This document shows, piece by piece, positions 35,750-43,520 of a stretch of 64,000 nt of DNA. A program made the position numbers and the translations under genes. The first letter of the stretch is position 1, and the number at the start of each line of letters is the position of its first letter. Location: contig JAKPGM010000021.1 in NCBI GenBank assembly GCA_029550865.1, forward strand, positions 24,649-88,648. The letters are read 5' to 3'. The notes beneath the pieces are model-generated. The model made no database searches and had not been told where the DNA came from. It saw nothing but the letters and a program-made list of their open reading frames with translations. The stretch is from Bacteroidota bacterium. GTDB lineage: Bacteria; Bacteroidota; Bacteroidia; Bacteroidales; DTGW01.

Positions 35750-37018
35750 TTACAGGTCGAAGCCAATATCGCGACGATAATATTTTCCCTGAAAATCTAT
35801 TATTTCTGCATTTTTATAAGAAAGGGCGAGAGCTTCTTTCAGGTTTTTTCCCAACGATGTTATGCTTAACACCCTACCGCCTGAGGTAACCGTACGTCCA
35901 TTGTGAAAGGTAGTTCCTGCATGGAATACAATAGAGTCTTTAACGTTAACCAGGTTGTTAATTTCAAATCCTTTTTCATAGGTGCCTGGGTATCCCTTCG
36001 AAACCAACATCACAGTAGCTGCAGTGCGGGTATCAATATTCAATTGAAATGTATTTAATGTTTGATTGGCGATGGCATTAAAGAGTTCAAGTATATCGTT
36101 CTTAATACGTGGGATAATTACTTCTGTTTCGGGATCACCCAAACGAGCGTTGTACTCTATTACATAGGGTTCGTCGCCCACTTTCATCAAGCCGAAGAAA
36201 ATAAAACCTTTATATTCGATACCCTCTTGTTGTAGTCCGGCAATGGTAGGTTTTATAATTTTATTTTCTACTTTTTGCATAAAATCTGGTGTGGCAAATG
36301 GAACCGGGGAAACAGCCCCCATTCCGCCCGTATTGGGGCCCGTGTCTCCTTCCCCCACACGCTTGTAATCCTTGGCCTCGGGGAGTAAGATATAGGATTT
36401 GCCATCGGTAGCCACAAATACCGATAATTCTATGCCTTGTAGATATTCTTCAATAACCACCTCTTTCCCAGCCTGTCCGAATTTTCCCTGTAACATGGCA
36501 TCAATTTCTTGTTCGGCTTCTGGCAGCGTGTTTACAATAACAACCCCTTTACCAGCAGCCAACCCATCGGCTTTGATTACGTAGGGTGGTTGTAAAGTTT
36601 GCAAAAACGCCTTTGCTTCCGATCGATTCGATGCGTTTACCCGGAAAAATCGCGCAGTGGGAATATGGTATTTCGTCATAAATTCTTTGGCAAATGCCTT
36701 ACTTCCCTCAAGCATCGCACCTGCTTTTGAAGGTCCAATGATGGGAACTGACCTTAATCGTTCGCTACTGGCAAAAAAATCAACCAGACCCTTCACCAGG
36801 GGCTCTTCCGGACCCACTACCACCATGTCAATTTTGTTGACAATCACAAATTTCCCAATCGACTCGAACGAATAAGGTACAAACTCTATATTTATAGCTA
36901 TGTTCCCAGTGCCTGCATTTCCTGGCGTGACGAAAAGTTGCGTTAAATGTTTGCTTTGTATAATTTTCCATGCAAGAGCATTTTCTCTGCCCCCTGAACC
37001 TATTAATAAAACCTTCAT
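35750..37018 (-). CDS. purD: Phosphoribosylamine-glycine ligase PurD
   Basis: A 422-residue ATP-grasp enzyme of purine synthesis, joining glycine to phosphoribosylamine. The N-terminus MKVLLIGSGGRENALAW, the ATP-grasp core YVIKADGLAAGKGV, the metal ligands in EYNARLGDPETE and GPNTGGMGAVSP are all present. ATG 37018 gives the family start; the longer frame adds 15 residues upstream. purH lies elsewhere in the window, so pur genes are dispersed. Confidence 0.97.
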   Translation of the reverse strand: MKVLLIGSGGRENALAWKIIQSKHLTQLFVTPGNAGTGNIAINIEFVPYSFESIGKFVIVNKIDMVVVGPEEPLVKGLVDFFASSERLRSVPIIGPSKAGAMLEGSKAFAKEFMTKYHIPTARFFRVNASNRSEAKAFLQTLQPPYVIKADGLAAGKGVVIVNTLPEAEQEIDAMLQGKFGQAGKEVVIEEYLQGIELSVFVATDGKSYILLPEAKDYKRVGEGDTGPNTGGMGAVSPVPFATPDFMQKVENKIIKPTIAGLQQEGIEYKGFIFFGLMKVGDEPYVIEYNARLGDPETEVIIPRIKNDILELFNAIANQTLNTFQLNIDTRTAATVMLVSKGYPGTYEKGFEINNLVNVKDSIVFHAGTTFHNGRTVTSGGRVLSITSLGKNLKEALALSYKNAEIIDFQGKYYRRDIGFDL

Positions 37019-37080
37019 CCGAAAAAATTTTAATCGTGTGCTAAAATAATGAATTTTTCCCACGCATTCGATTTGCGTGA

Positions 37081-38334
37081 TTATTTTTGAAGCGAATTTA
37101 TCATGGTATAGCCAATTAGCCTTTGGTAGCGAGCAGTATAGGCATGATAATAAACAAAAACATAATAATCGTTCTCGGTTTCAAAATGATCCCCTTCGGC
37201 ATAAGAAAAGTTTACCTGTCCGTTGTCGGTACGATACGCGATAAGATAATTGTAATATCCTTGTTTAAGCAACATGCTGGTTTTGTATGCTTTTTCATCA
37301 AGGTTGTAGGTAAGGCGCGATTGTTGGTTGCATTGCCAACCATTAAAACCACCTATCAGGTATAGTTGCCCTTCCATCAGGGGTTCTGGCGTGGGTAGGG
37401 TAAAATGTACCATCACATAATCGGCGTCTCTGTCCTTGTTCGTCCCCTGTTGATTGGCTATCAAAAATTTTCCATTCATGTCAATTTCACGTGAGTAACG
37501 GGCACGATGTCGCCACTTTTCAGGGGTAAGATATATTTCGTAATAGGCGTTAAGGTACTTCGTCGATTGGATTCGCGGGGTAAGTGCCTTGAAATTTTTG
37601 GTATCGAAGTATCTAAACTCATTCCCTGCCAGAAAAAGATTTGAATCAGGATCATCGTAAATCAGTACCTTCCCTTCTCTTAATTCCGAAAGGTAACATT
37701 TTTGCGTGGTGTACGGATTTAGATTTTGAACAATCAGCGTGGTAATTTCTTCACGCAAATTATGAGAGTCGTTACAGTTGGGTACTAATTTTATTTTATA
37801 CTGCTGATATCGTTGCAAGTAACGGGGTATTTCGGGACGAAGTAATTGTATTTCGATGTTTGCCTGCGGCTCAACTACATAAAATTGGGCGGTAAAAAGC
37901 ACTTTTTCAGGATTGTTGTCCTCAAAAACTTTTATGCGATAATTGCCCGAAGTCTTTATGCGACAGTTTTCGTTCGGGAAAGTCAATTGGTAATGAATGT
38001 AATTCACCACTGTACCTACCGAAAAGGCATATTCGGTAATGGGATTCGACTCAAATCCATCGTAAAATTCACTATAGGATAAATCGTCGGTTTCCCAGTT
38101 GTGATTACAGTGCTCAAAAGAGTACCATAAGTTGCGTACCTGAGGCGAAAAGTCGTCAAAGGCTAATACCAACCTGTCGTTTGTACCCAGAAATATTACG
38201 GGTGGTGATGTTTCCCAACCCTGTTTGTATAGCTGTACGGTATGTATCAGACTATCAAGTATCTGTGCCGAAAGGCGAGCAGACCACTGCAGAAGCAATG
38301 CAATGTAGATGATGCGGAAGATTCTTACATTCAT
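37081..38334 (-). CDS. Type IX secretion system plug protein
   Basis: A 417-residue secreted protein with a signal peptide (cleavage near ARLSAQI). It matches the T9SS plug family (formerly DUF5103): an N-terminal beta domain with LVLAFDDFSPQVRNLWYSFEHCNHNW and SEFYDGFESNPITEY, and a C-terminal domain with LIGGFNGWQ and YYNYLIAY. In Flavobacterium the plug closes the SprA translocon pore on the periplasmic side between secretion events. ATG 38334 was chosen over an earlier start in a stretch without signal character. It is the start of the minus-strand run purD-to-ruvC, probably from its own promoter. Confidence 0.85.
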   Translation of the reverse strand: MNVRIFRIIYIALLLQWSARLSAQILDSLIHTVQLYKQGWETSPPVIFLGTNDRLVLAFDDFSPQVRNLWYSFEHCNHNWETDDLSYSEFYDGFESNPITEYAFSVGTVVNYIHYQLTFPNENCRIKTSGNYRIKVFEDNNPEKVLFTAQFYVVEPQANIEIQLLRPEIPRYLQRYQQYKIKLVPNCNDSHNLREEITTLIVQNLNPYTTQKCYLSELREGKVLIYDDPDSNLFLAGNEFRYFDTKNFKALTPRIQSTKYLNAYYEIYLTPEKWRHRARYSREIDMNGKFLIANQQGTNKDRDADYVMVHFTLPTPEPLMEGQLYLIGGFNGWQCNQQSRLTYNLDEKAYKTSMLLKQGYYNYLIAYRTDNGQVNFSYAEGDHFETENDYYVFVYYHAYTARYQRLIGYTMINSLQK

Positions 38335-38367
38335 GCGTAAAGCGATAAAATTACAACTCACTGAACT

Positions 38368-38481
38368 CTATGTTTTTTGTATTACTAAACTTCTGATAAT
38401 TCTCTTTCTTAATTTGCTCAACTCATTAATGCTTTTCAAAGCTTCCTGATATAGAGATAATTTTTCTTTAATAATATGCAT
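38368..38481 (-). CDS. Short open frame after the nuclease-like gene
   Basis: A 37-residue frame (MHIIKEKLSLYQEALK...) with helical, coding-like composition. It is in the same frame as the nuclease-like gene and the open stretch continues from that gene's TGA (38521) without a break. It may be a read-through or mutated C-terminal extension of the nuclease, or a tiny separate gene. No family was recognised. Confidence 0.3.
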   Translation of the reverse strand: MHIIKEKLSLYQEALKSINELSKLRKRIIRSLVIQKT

Positions 38482-38520
38482 GCTGTGCTCATATTTACTT
38501 GATGCTATAATAAATGTCGT

Positions 38521-39228
38521 TCATAATTTTCCAATTGAAAATAATTCAAAAGACTTCGTGTGTAAATTAGTTATGAATTCATAATCTAAGAATTTTACGC
38601 GATCTTTAATATCCGTAAAAGCTCTGTAGTTGATTTTTTGGTCAAATTCTTTTTTTCTTTCTATAGCACTAACAATGTAAAAGTATGAATAAAAATCCTG
38701 CAAATCGTTAAATTTCAGGAGCGAGTTTTGGATATCGGTTGAATATTCAACTTCAAAAAATGAATATGGCATATTGCGGTTATTGAACCATATTACATCA
38801 ATGGTTTTTGCTCTTGTTACAAATTCGCTATAGGAAAAATTAGGTATTCTGTCCAGTGTAGAGATACTGCCTAAAGGAGTATTTAAAAATAACTTGTTTT
38901 TATCCTGAGGCGGAACATATGTTTGCAGCCCTTTTAGATTGCCAATTTCTACGATAAGGCCCTGATAATAAGTATGATTAAATTTTTTGTCTTCTGCAGA
39001 ATTTTTTAAACTGAGTTTCTTGACAATATCAGCCTTGCATTCATTTAATGCCCATAGTCCTGGTTTTATTTTATAAAAATATCGCTCGTCCTGAACAATT
39101 CTTCTAATAGAAGCAAATGGAGTTTTCGTTGTCCACTTTGATACGTCAACATTTTGATAAAGGAAGCCAAGTGTGGCAAATCCCCCATTTTTTCTCATTA
39201 CATCAATTACTTGTTCATACTGTTTCAT
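38521..39228 (-). CDS. Restriction-endonuclease-like protein (winged helix + nuclease fold)
   Basis: A 235-residue protein. The N-terminal ~60 residues form a winged-helix-like domain (VIDVMRKNGGFATLGFLYQNVDVSKW; SIRRIVQDERYFYKIKPGLWAL). The C-terminal half holds TIDVIWFNNRNMPYSFFEVEYST, which fits the D...E-x-E variant of the PD-(D/E)xK nuclease core, plus LLKFNDLQDF. Such genes usually sit beside DpnM/Dam-type adenine methylases as the endonuclease. The methylase gene just upstream is broken, so this enzyme is either inactive, silent, or protected by another methylase. Visibly AT-richer than its neighbours, suggesting transfer. Confidence 0.6.
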   Translation of the reverse strand: MKQYEQVIDVMRKNGGFATLGFLYQNVDVSKWTTKTPFASIRRIVQDERYFYKIKPGLWALNECKADIVKKLSLKNSAEDKKFNHTYYQGLIVEIGNLKGLQTYVPPQDKNKLFLNTPLGSISTLDRIPNFSYSEFVTRAKTIDVIWFNNRNMPYSFFEVEYSTDIQNSLLKFNDLQDFYSYFYIVSAIERKKEFDQKINYRAFTDIKDRVKFLDYEFITNLHTKSFELFSIGKL

Positions 39229-39330
39229 ATATTTAACATTAGTTGGGATATTAACGCCCCCCTATTATCTATGTGAGTATGTGAAGAATAAAGTAGAACT
39301 GCAGGGGAATGTTCAAAAACGTTAAATTTA

Positions 39331-39609
39331 CTATAACAGTCGGAGCTGCGTTAATGATTCTTTCTCAAGATTATAATTCTGAGCTACATCAAAGAAAACG
39401 GCACCACTCCCTAAAAATGGCTCGTAAAAAGTTTTTATTTGCTTTTCTTTAAGTTCTTTGGGATATATTTCTTTGAATTTGTCAAGAAGTTGTCCTTTAC
39501 CTCCGGCCCATTTTAAAAATGGTTTTGCCCCCACATTATAGGGATTAAAAAGATCTTCAACACTTGATATATTATTGCTCGGGGGGTAACAATGAGTTGT
39601 TGGTTCCAT
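39331..39609 (-). pseudogene. Truncated DNA adenine methylase (Dam/DpnM type), N-terminal remnant
   Basis: A 92-codon frame holding only the start of a D12-class N6-adenine methylase: [17 protein letters not shown] (motif X) near residue 28, and [15 protein letters not shown] (motif I, SAM binding) near residue 66. The catalytic DPPY motif and the rest of the roughly 270-residue enzyme are absent. Only about 100 bases separate the stop from the nuclease-like start. In another frame those bases run open into a TGA that overlaps the nuclease ATG (ATGA), which may be the old 3' end. A large internal deletion with frameshift fits. No activity is expected. Confidence 0.8.
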
Positions 39610-39802
39610 GGCTTTTTGATGTCAACCCCCAAATTTAATCAAAAATTTTACGTCGAAAGTAATTCAATAGATACCCTGTTGTATAATTTGTTTTTGAGAC
39701 TGTTATTAGTCTATAAAATAAAATAGAGCCTTATTAAAAATCTGGATTTATTTGTTTAAAGCGGGTAGGAAATTGTGAATCAACCTTGCAATGCTTTTTC
39801 AT

Positions 39803-40024
39803 TCATTCTGCATTCTTGCGATTGCGCATTTTAGGGATAAAAAATCCCACCAGCCAACCAAGGGCAAAGCCGAGAATTAAAAATAGCGCCAGCGATGCTT
39901 CTATCTTCCAAAAAAAGAAGTTAAGCAGAACAACTTGTGTATTCATGGCAACAAATACGACAATCAAACAGACACCAACCAAACCGCCAATAATGGACAA
40001 CCAGCGAAACATAGTTGAATTCAT
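39803..40024 (-). CDS. LapA/DUF1049-like small membrane protein
   Basis: A 73-residue protein with two TM helices (about 7-30 and 44-64) and a basic tail (PKMRNRKNAE). The segment NTQVVLLNFFFWKIEASLALFLILGFALGWLVGF fits the lipopolysaccharide-assembly protein A domain family. Its ATG directly follows the xthA stop with no gap, so the two are probably translated from one message. Role is unknown in Bacteroidota. Confidence 0.75.
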   Translation of the reverse strand: MNSTMFRWLSIIGGLVGVCLIVVFVAMNTQVVLLNFFFWKIEASLALFLILGFALGWLVGFFIPKMRNRKNAE

Positions 40025-40792
40025 TTAAACATTAATTATCAGCACTACTGGGCAATGGTCCGACATGTAAATATCAGAAAGAATGCTGGCATCAGCAAGA
40101 TAGGGTCGAAGATTTTCCGTTACAAAATGGTAATCAATACGCCAACCTAAGTTTTTTTGGCGAGCCCCTGCCCTGTAACTCCACCACGAGTACTGGTTGG
40201 GCTGCTGGTTGAATACCCGGAAAGTATCCACAAACCCTTCTGCAACAAATCGATCCATCCATTCGCGTTCTTCGGGCAAGAAGCCCGACATTTTTGTGTG
40301 TTTTTCGGGATGATTGATGTCGATGGGCTTATGGCAAATGTTGAAATCACCCGATACAATGAGGCGAGGGTAGGTATTTTTTAAATTTTTTAGGTACACA
40401 AGAAAATCTTCAAGAAAGGCCATCTTAATTTCCTGACGAACATCCCCCATAGTTCCCGAGGGAAAATAAGCGCACACCCAGGTAAATGCAGGATAGTGTG
40501 CCGTAATCACTCTGCCTTCGCTGTCATAGGGGTCTTTACCAATGCCTGCAATAACCTCGTCAGGCTTATCTTTTGTAAGTAGGGCTATACCAGAATATCC
40601 CTTTTTTTGCGCATAATTCCAATAATGATGATATCCCAGACTTTCAAAAAGCCATGGATCGACCTGACCAGCCTGTATTTTGGTTTCCTGTAAACATAGC
40701 ATATCGGGCTGTTCGGATTTTAACCATTCAAGAAAACCCTTCGAAAGCGCCGACCGAAGCCCATTTACATTGAATGATATGATTTTTCGCAT
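40025..40792 (-). CDS. xthA: Exodeoxyribonuclease III (XthA)
   Basis: A 255-residue Exo III/AP endonuclease of the exonuclease-endonuclease-phosphatase fold. Motifs are [20 protein letters not shown] (metal Glu), [12 protein letters not shown] (Asp/Asn) and [11 protein letters not shown] (Asp-His). It repairs abasic sites and 3' blocks. A candidate promoter TTG...TACATTTG sits just upstream. Followed without gap by the LapA-like gene. Confidence 0.96.
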   Translation of the reverse strand: MRKIISFNVNGLRSALSKGFLEWLKSEQPDMLCLQETKIQAGQVDPWLFESLGYHHYWNYAQKKGYSGIALLTKDKPDEVIAGIGKDPYDSEGRVITAHYPAFTWVCAYFPSGTMGDVRQEIKMAFLEDFLVYLKNLKNTYPRLIVSGDFNICHKPIDINHPEKHTKMSGFLPEEREWMDRFVAEGFVDTFRVFNQQPNQYSWWSYRAGARQKNLGWRIDYHFVTENLRPYLADASILSDIYMSDHCPVVLIINV

Positions 40793-40810
40793 ACTTTAAA
40801 TTTCTGCAAC

Positions 40811-40818
40811 CAAATGTA
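40811..40818 (-). promoter_or_regulatory. -7 box upstream of xthA
   Basis: Minus-strand TACATTTG matches TAnnTTTG, 19 bases before the xthA ATG. A minus-strand TTG lies 22 bases further upstream (40841-40843). Confidence 0.5.
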
Positions 40819-40971
40819 CAAATTATTTTCAGTTTCTTTTCAAAAATAGCATCGTATATCCACTTGGGTAATTTCGAAATGTATTTTCCAACAAAATGCC
40901 GTAAACAAATGTTATAAAGGTGCAAAGGGAAAATTATTCATTAAGATTATTTAAATGTGAAAAAGGTATTA

Positions 40972-40979
40972 TATATTTG
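40972..40979 (+). promoter_or_regulatory. -7 box upstream of the coiled-coil/zapA operon
   Basis: TATATTTG matches TAnnTTTG and lies 22 bases before the ATG at 41002. A clear -33 element was not found. Confidence 0.45.
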
Positions 40980-41001
40980 TGAAATAAAATAAAATTCGAC
41001 C

Positions 41002-41292
41002 ATGCCCGATGGTAAAGATGATTTAATTAATCGTTTGCAAGTGAGCATTGAGAAGCTTAAAATGCTTTATGAGCAGGAAAAAGCAGCTCACGAGCGAATG
41101 AAAGTAATTAATTCAGAACTTTCTGAGAAATTGCAACAGAAAGAAAGAGAAATCGAGGCATTGGAGGTTAAAGTAAGTACTTTAAAATTGGCAAAGTCGT
41201 TATCCAATACGGTCGATACCCACGATGCCAAGGTTAAGGTACTGAATTTGGTGCGGGAAATAGACAAATGTATTGCGCTTCTAAACAGGTAA
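41002..41292 (+). CDS. Small coiled-coil protein before zapA
   Basis: A 96-residue protein that is coiled coil from about residue 8 to 70 (heptad-rich, Glu/Lys/Leu: KLKMLYEQEKAAHERMKVINSELSEKLQQ), with a short helical C-terminal part (VLNLVREIDKCIALLNR). It is followed 9 bases later by zapA. The size and placement suggest a cell-division partner functionally like ZapB, though the sequence is not recognised as that family. The C-terminal block looks like a conserved dimerisation or binding segment. Confidence 0.7.
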   Translation: MPDGKDDLINRLQVSIEKLKMLYEQEKAAHERMKVINSELSEKLQQKEREIEALEVKVSTLKLAKSLSNTVDTHDAKVKVLNLVREIDKCIALLNR

Positions 41293-41301
41293 TTAGCATA
41301 A

Positions 41302-41601
41302 ATGGAAGACAAGTTTTCAATAAAGGTCAACCTGGTCGATCGGTACTATCCTTTGAAAATTGATCGGAAGGACGAGGAGCGTATCCGTAGGGCTGCCCGA
41401 ATGATTAATGAACGGGTCTTGCAGTATAAGCAGCGCTACGCCGACAAAGACAATCAGGATTTTCTGGCTATGGCTGCATTACAGTTGGCCATTAAAAATC
41501 TTGAGTGGGAAGAAAAAGAAAACGATCAGGAAATTTTTGGCAAGCTTATTGAAATTACCGATAGTTTAGAAGAGTATATACAACGTCAGAGCGTTCTTTA
41601 A
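41302..41601 (+). CDS. zapA: Cell division protein ZapA
   Basis: A 99-residue ZapA: an N-terminal beta part (FSIKVNLVDRYYPLKIDRKDEERIRRAARMINERV) and a C-terminal coiled coil (EITDSLEEYIQ). It cross-links FtsZ protofilaments at midcell. Gene order coiled coil-zapA-6S RNA-rny mirrors the zapA-ssrS link known in proteobacteria. Confidence 0.93.
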   Translation: MEDKFSIKVNLVDRYYPLKIDRKDEERIRRAARMINERVLQYKQRYADKDNQDFLAMAALQLAIKNLEWEEKENDQEIFGKLIEITDSLEEYIQRQSVL

Positions 41602-41613
41602 AATATCAAGATA

Positions 41614-41810
41614 TAGCCCGCATTATTTCTTCAATGGCGTGAAACTCAACACAAATCAACATTGAGTGTCGCTCATCCATCGTAGGACAGGCCTCACCCG
41701 CGCAAGCGGGCCACCTCGTGTGGCAGTGGAAGTTCGAAATTGGGTGGCAGCTCTAACGTACCTTTTTGGGGTTTCTTACCCTCAATGAAGAAATTAATGC
41801 GGGTTTTTTT
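41614..41810 (+). ncRNA. ssrS: 6S-like RNA (SsrS)
   Basis: The 245-base zapA-rny gap encodes a long rod-like RNA. The closing stem pairs 41617-41633 with 41786-41803 (CCCGCATT... with ...AATGCGGG; one bulged T). Inner helices with internal loops lead to an apical CCCGC-GCAA-GCGGG hairpin (41697-41710). A T7 run follows the 3' arm, giving intrinsic termination. Length (about 190 nt), rod shape and position after zapA all fit 6S RNA, which sequesters the housekeeping RNA polymerase in stationary phase. Call rests on shape and context, not on a covariance search. Confidence 0.78.
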
Positions 41811-41846
41811 ATTAATCCTATTTTTTAACAATTAACATTTTATACT

Positions 41847-43418
41847 ATGTTAGCGATATTTTGTACGATGCTTACCTTTATTAACATAGGTTACCTCGTA
41901 GTGGGAGGGCTAAGCCTAATCATTGGCAGTGTGGGTGGATATTTTCTATTTAATTTTTTGTTGAATAAAAAGAAAAGAACTATCCTCGAGGAAGCCGAAA
42001 AAGAAGGTGAAGTAATTAAGAAAGATAAAATCCTTCAGGCTAAGGAAAAATTCCTTCAGCTCAAGGCCGAGCACGAGAAAATGATTAACGAGCGTAATGC
42101 TAAGATTCTTCAGGCCGAAAATCGTATTCGTCAGAAAGAGCAGATTCTTACACAGAAGCTCGAGGAGGTTCAAAAGCAAAAGAAAGAGGTGGATGTCATT
42201 CGCGAAAACCTTACTGCCCAAACAGAGCTTGTAGAAAAGAAGAAAGAAGAACTTGACCGGCTGCGTCGCCAGCAAATTGAACAGCTCGAGGTTATTTCGG
42301 GCTTAACAGCAGAGGAGGCTAAGAATCAGCTGGTAGAATCGCTGAAAGAGGAGGCAAAAACTCAAGCCATGTCCTACATCAACGAGATTATGGATGAGGC
42401 TAAGATGACAGCGCAAAAAGAGGCAAAGCGCATTGTCATAAATACCATTCAGCGTGTTGCTACGGAAACGGCAATTGAGAATTCGGTTACCGTCTTTCAC
42501 ATTGAAAATGAGGAGATGAAAGGCCGCATCATCGGTCGTGAGGGTCGAAACATTCGTGCTCTTGAGGCAGCTACTGGTGTAGAAATCATCGTTGACGATA
42601 CGCCTGAATCGATTATCCTTTCCGCCTTTGACCCGGTTCGTCGCGAAATAGCGCGTCTGGCACTACATCAGCTGGTAACAGATGGGCGTATTCATCCTGC
42701 CCGTATTGAAGAAGTGGTGCAAAAAACCCAAAAACAGGTGGAAGAGGAAATCATAGAAATTGGTAAACGTACCTGCATCGACCTGGGTATTCATGGGCTG
42801 CATCCCGAACTTATTCGTCTGGTTGGAAAAATGAAATATCGCTCGTCCTACGGGCAGAACCTTTTACAACACTCGCGCGAGGTGGCCAATTTGTGTGCTA
42901 TTATGGCATCGGAACTCGGGCTGAATGCCAAGCTGGCCAAACGTGCCGGATTGTTGCACGATATTGGCAAAGTGCCTGACGATGAGCCGGAAATGCCTCA
43001 TGCTATCCTGGGAATGAAATTGGCCGAAAAATACAAGGAAAAGCCTGAAGTGTGCAACGCCATTGGTGCCCACCACGATGAAGTGGAAATGACCACGCTG
43101 ATAGCTCCTATTGTTCAGGTTTGTGATGCTATATCTGGTGCACGTCCTGGCGCTCGACGCGAAATCGTAGAAGCATACATCAAACGTCTGAAAGAACTCG
43201 AAAATCTTGCACTTTCCTACCCTGGCGTAACGAAAACTTATGCTATTCAAGCAGGTAGAGAATTACGTGTCATTGTAGGTAGCGAGAAGGTAAGCGATAA
43301 GGATGCTGAAACCCTTTCGTACGAGATTGCCAAAAGAATTCAGGATGAAATGACCTATCCAGGTCAGATTAAAATTACCGTAATCCGCGAAACGCGCGCG
43401 GTAACGTATGCAAAATAG
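41847..43418 (+). CDS. rny: Ribonuclease Y
   Basis: A 523-residue membrane-anchored endoribonuclease that initiates mRNA decay. There is an N-terminal TM helix (about 13-35), a long charged coiled coil to about 200, a KH domain with [19 protein letters not shown], and an HD domain with HSREVANL and LLHDIGKV plus GAHHDEVE. Length is standard. The ATG at 41868 (MLTFINIGY) is an alternative that would place the TM helix closer to the N-terminus. It ends before a clear terminator. Confidence 0.97.
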   Translation: MLAIFCTMLTFINIGYLVVGGLSLIIGSVGGYFLFNFLLNKKKRTILEEAEKEGEVIKKDKILQAKEKFLQLKAEHEKMINERNAKILQAENRIRQKEQILTQKLEEVQKQKKEVDVIRENLTAQTELVEKKKEELDRLRRQQIEQLEVISGLTAEEAKNQLVESLKEEAKTQAMSYINEIMDEAKMTAQKEAKRIVINTIQRVATETAIENSVTVFHIENEEMKGRIIGREGRNIRALEAATGVEIIVDDTPESIILSAFDPVRREIARLALHQLVTDGRIHPARIEEVVQKTQKQVEEEIIEIGKRTCIDLGIHGLHPELIRLVGKMKYRSSYGQNLLQHSREVANLCAIMASELGLNAKLAKRAGLLHDIGKVPDDEPEMPHAILGMKLAEKYKEKPEVCNAIGAHHDEVEMTTLIAPIVQVCDAISGARPGARREIVEAYIKRLKELENLALSYPGVTKTYAIQAGRELRVIVGSEKVSDKDAETLSYEIAKRIQDEMTYPGQIKITVIRETRAVTYAK

Positions 43419-43442
43419 TATTTTATTGCCTAATTTAATTTG

Positions 43443-43469
43443 AAGCGGAGCATGGGCTCCGCTTTTTTG
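43443..43469 (+). terminator. rny terminator
   Basis: AAGCGGAGC (43443-43451) and GCTCCGCTT (43456-43464) form a 9-base stem with a 4-base loop, followed by a T run. Confidence 0.9.
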
Positions 43470-43520
43470 ATATTACGAGGACTTAGTCGTTACAAAAAAT
43501 AAAAGTACTGTATAGGAAAC

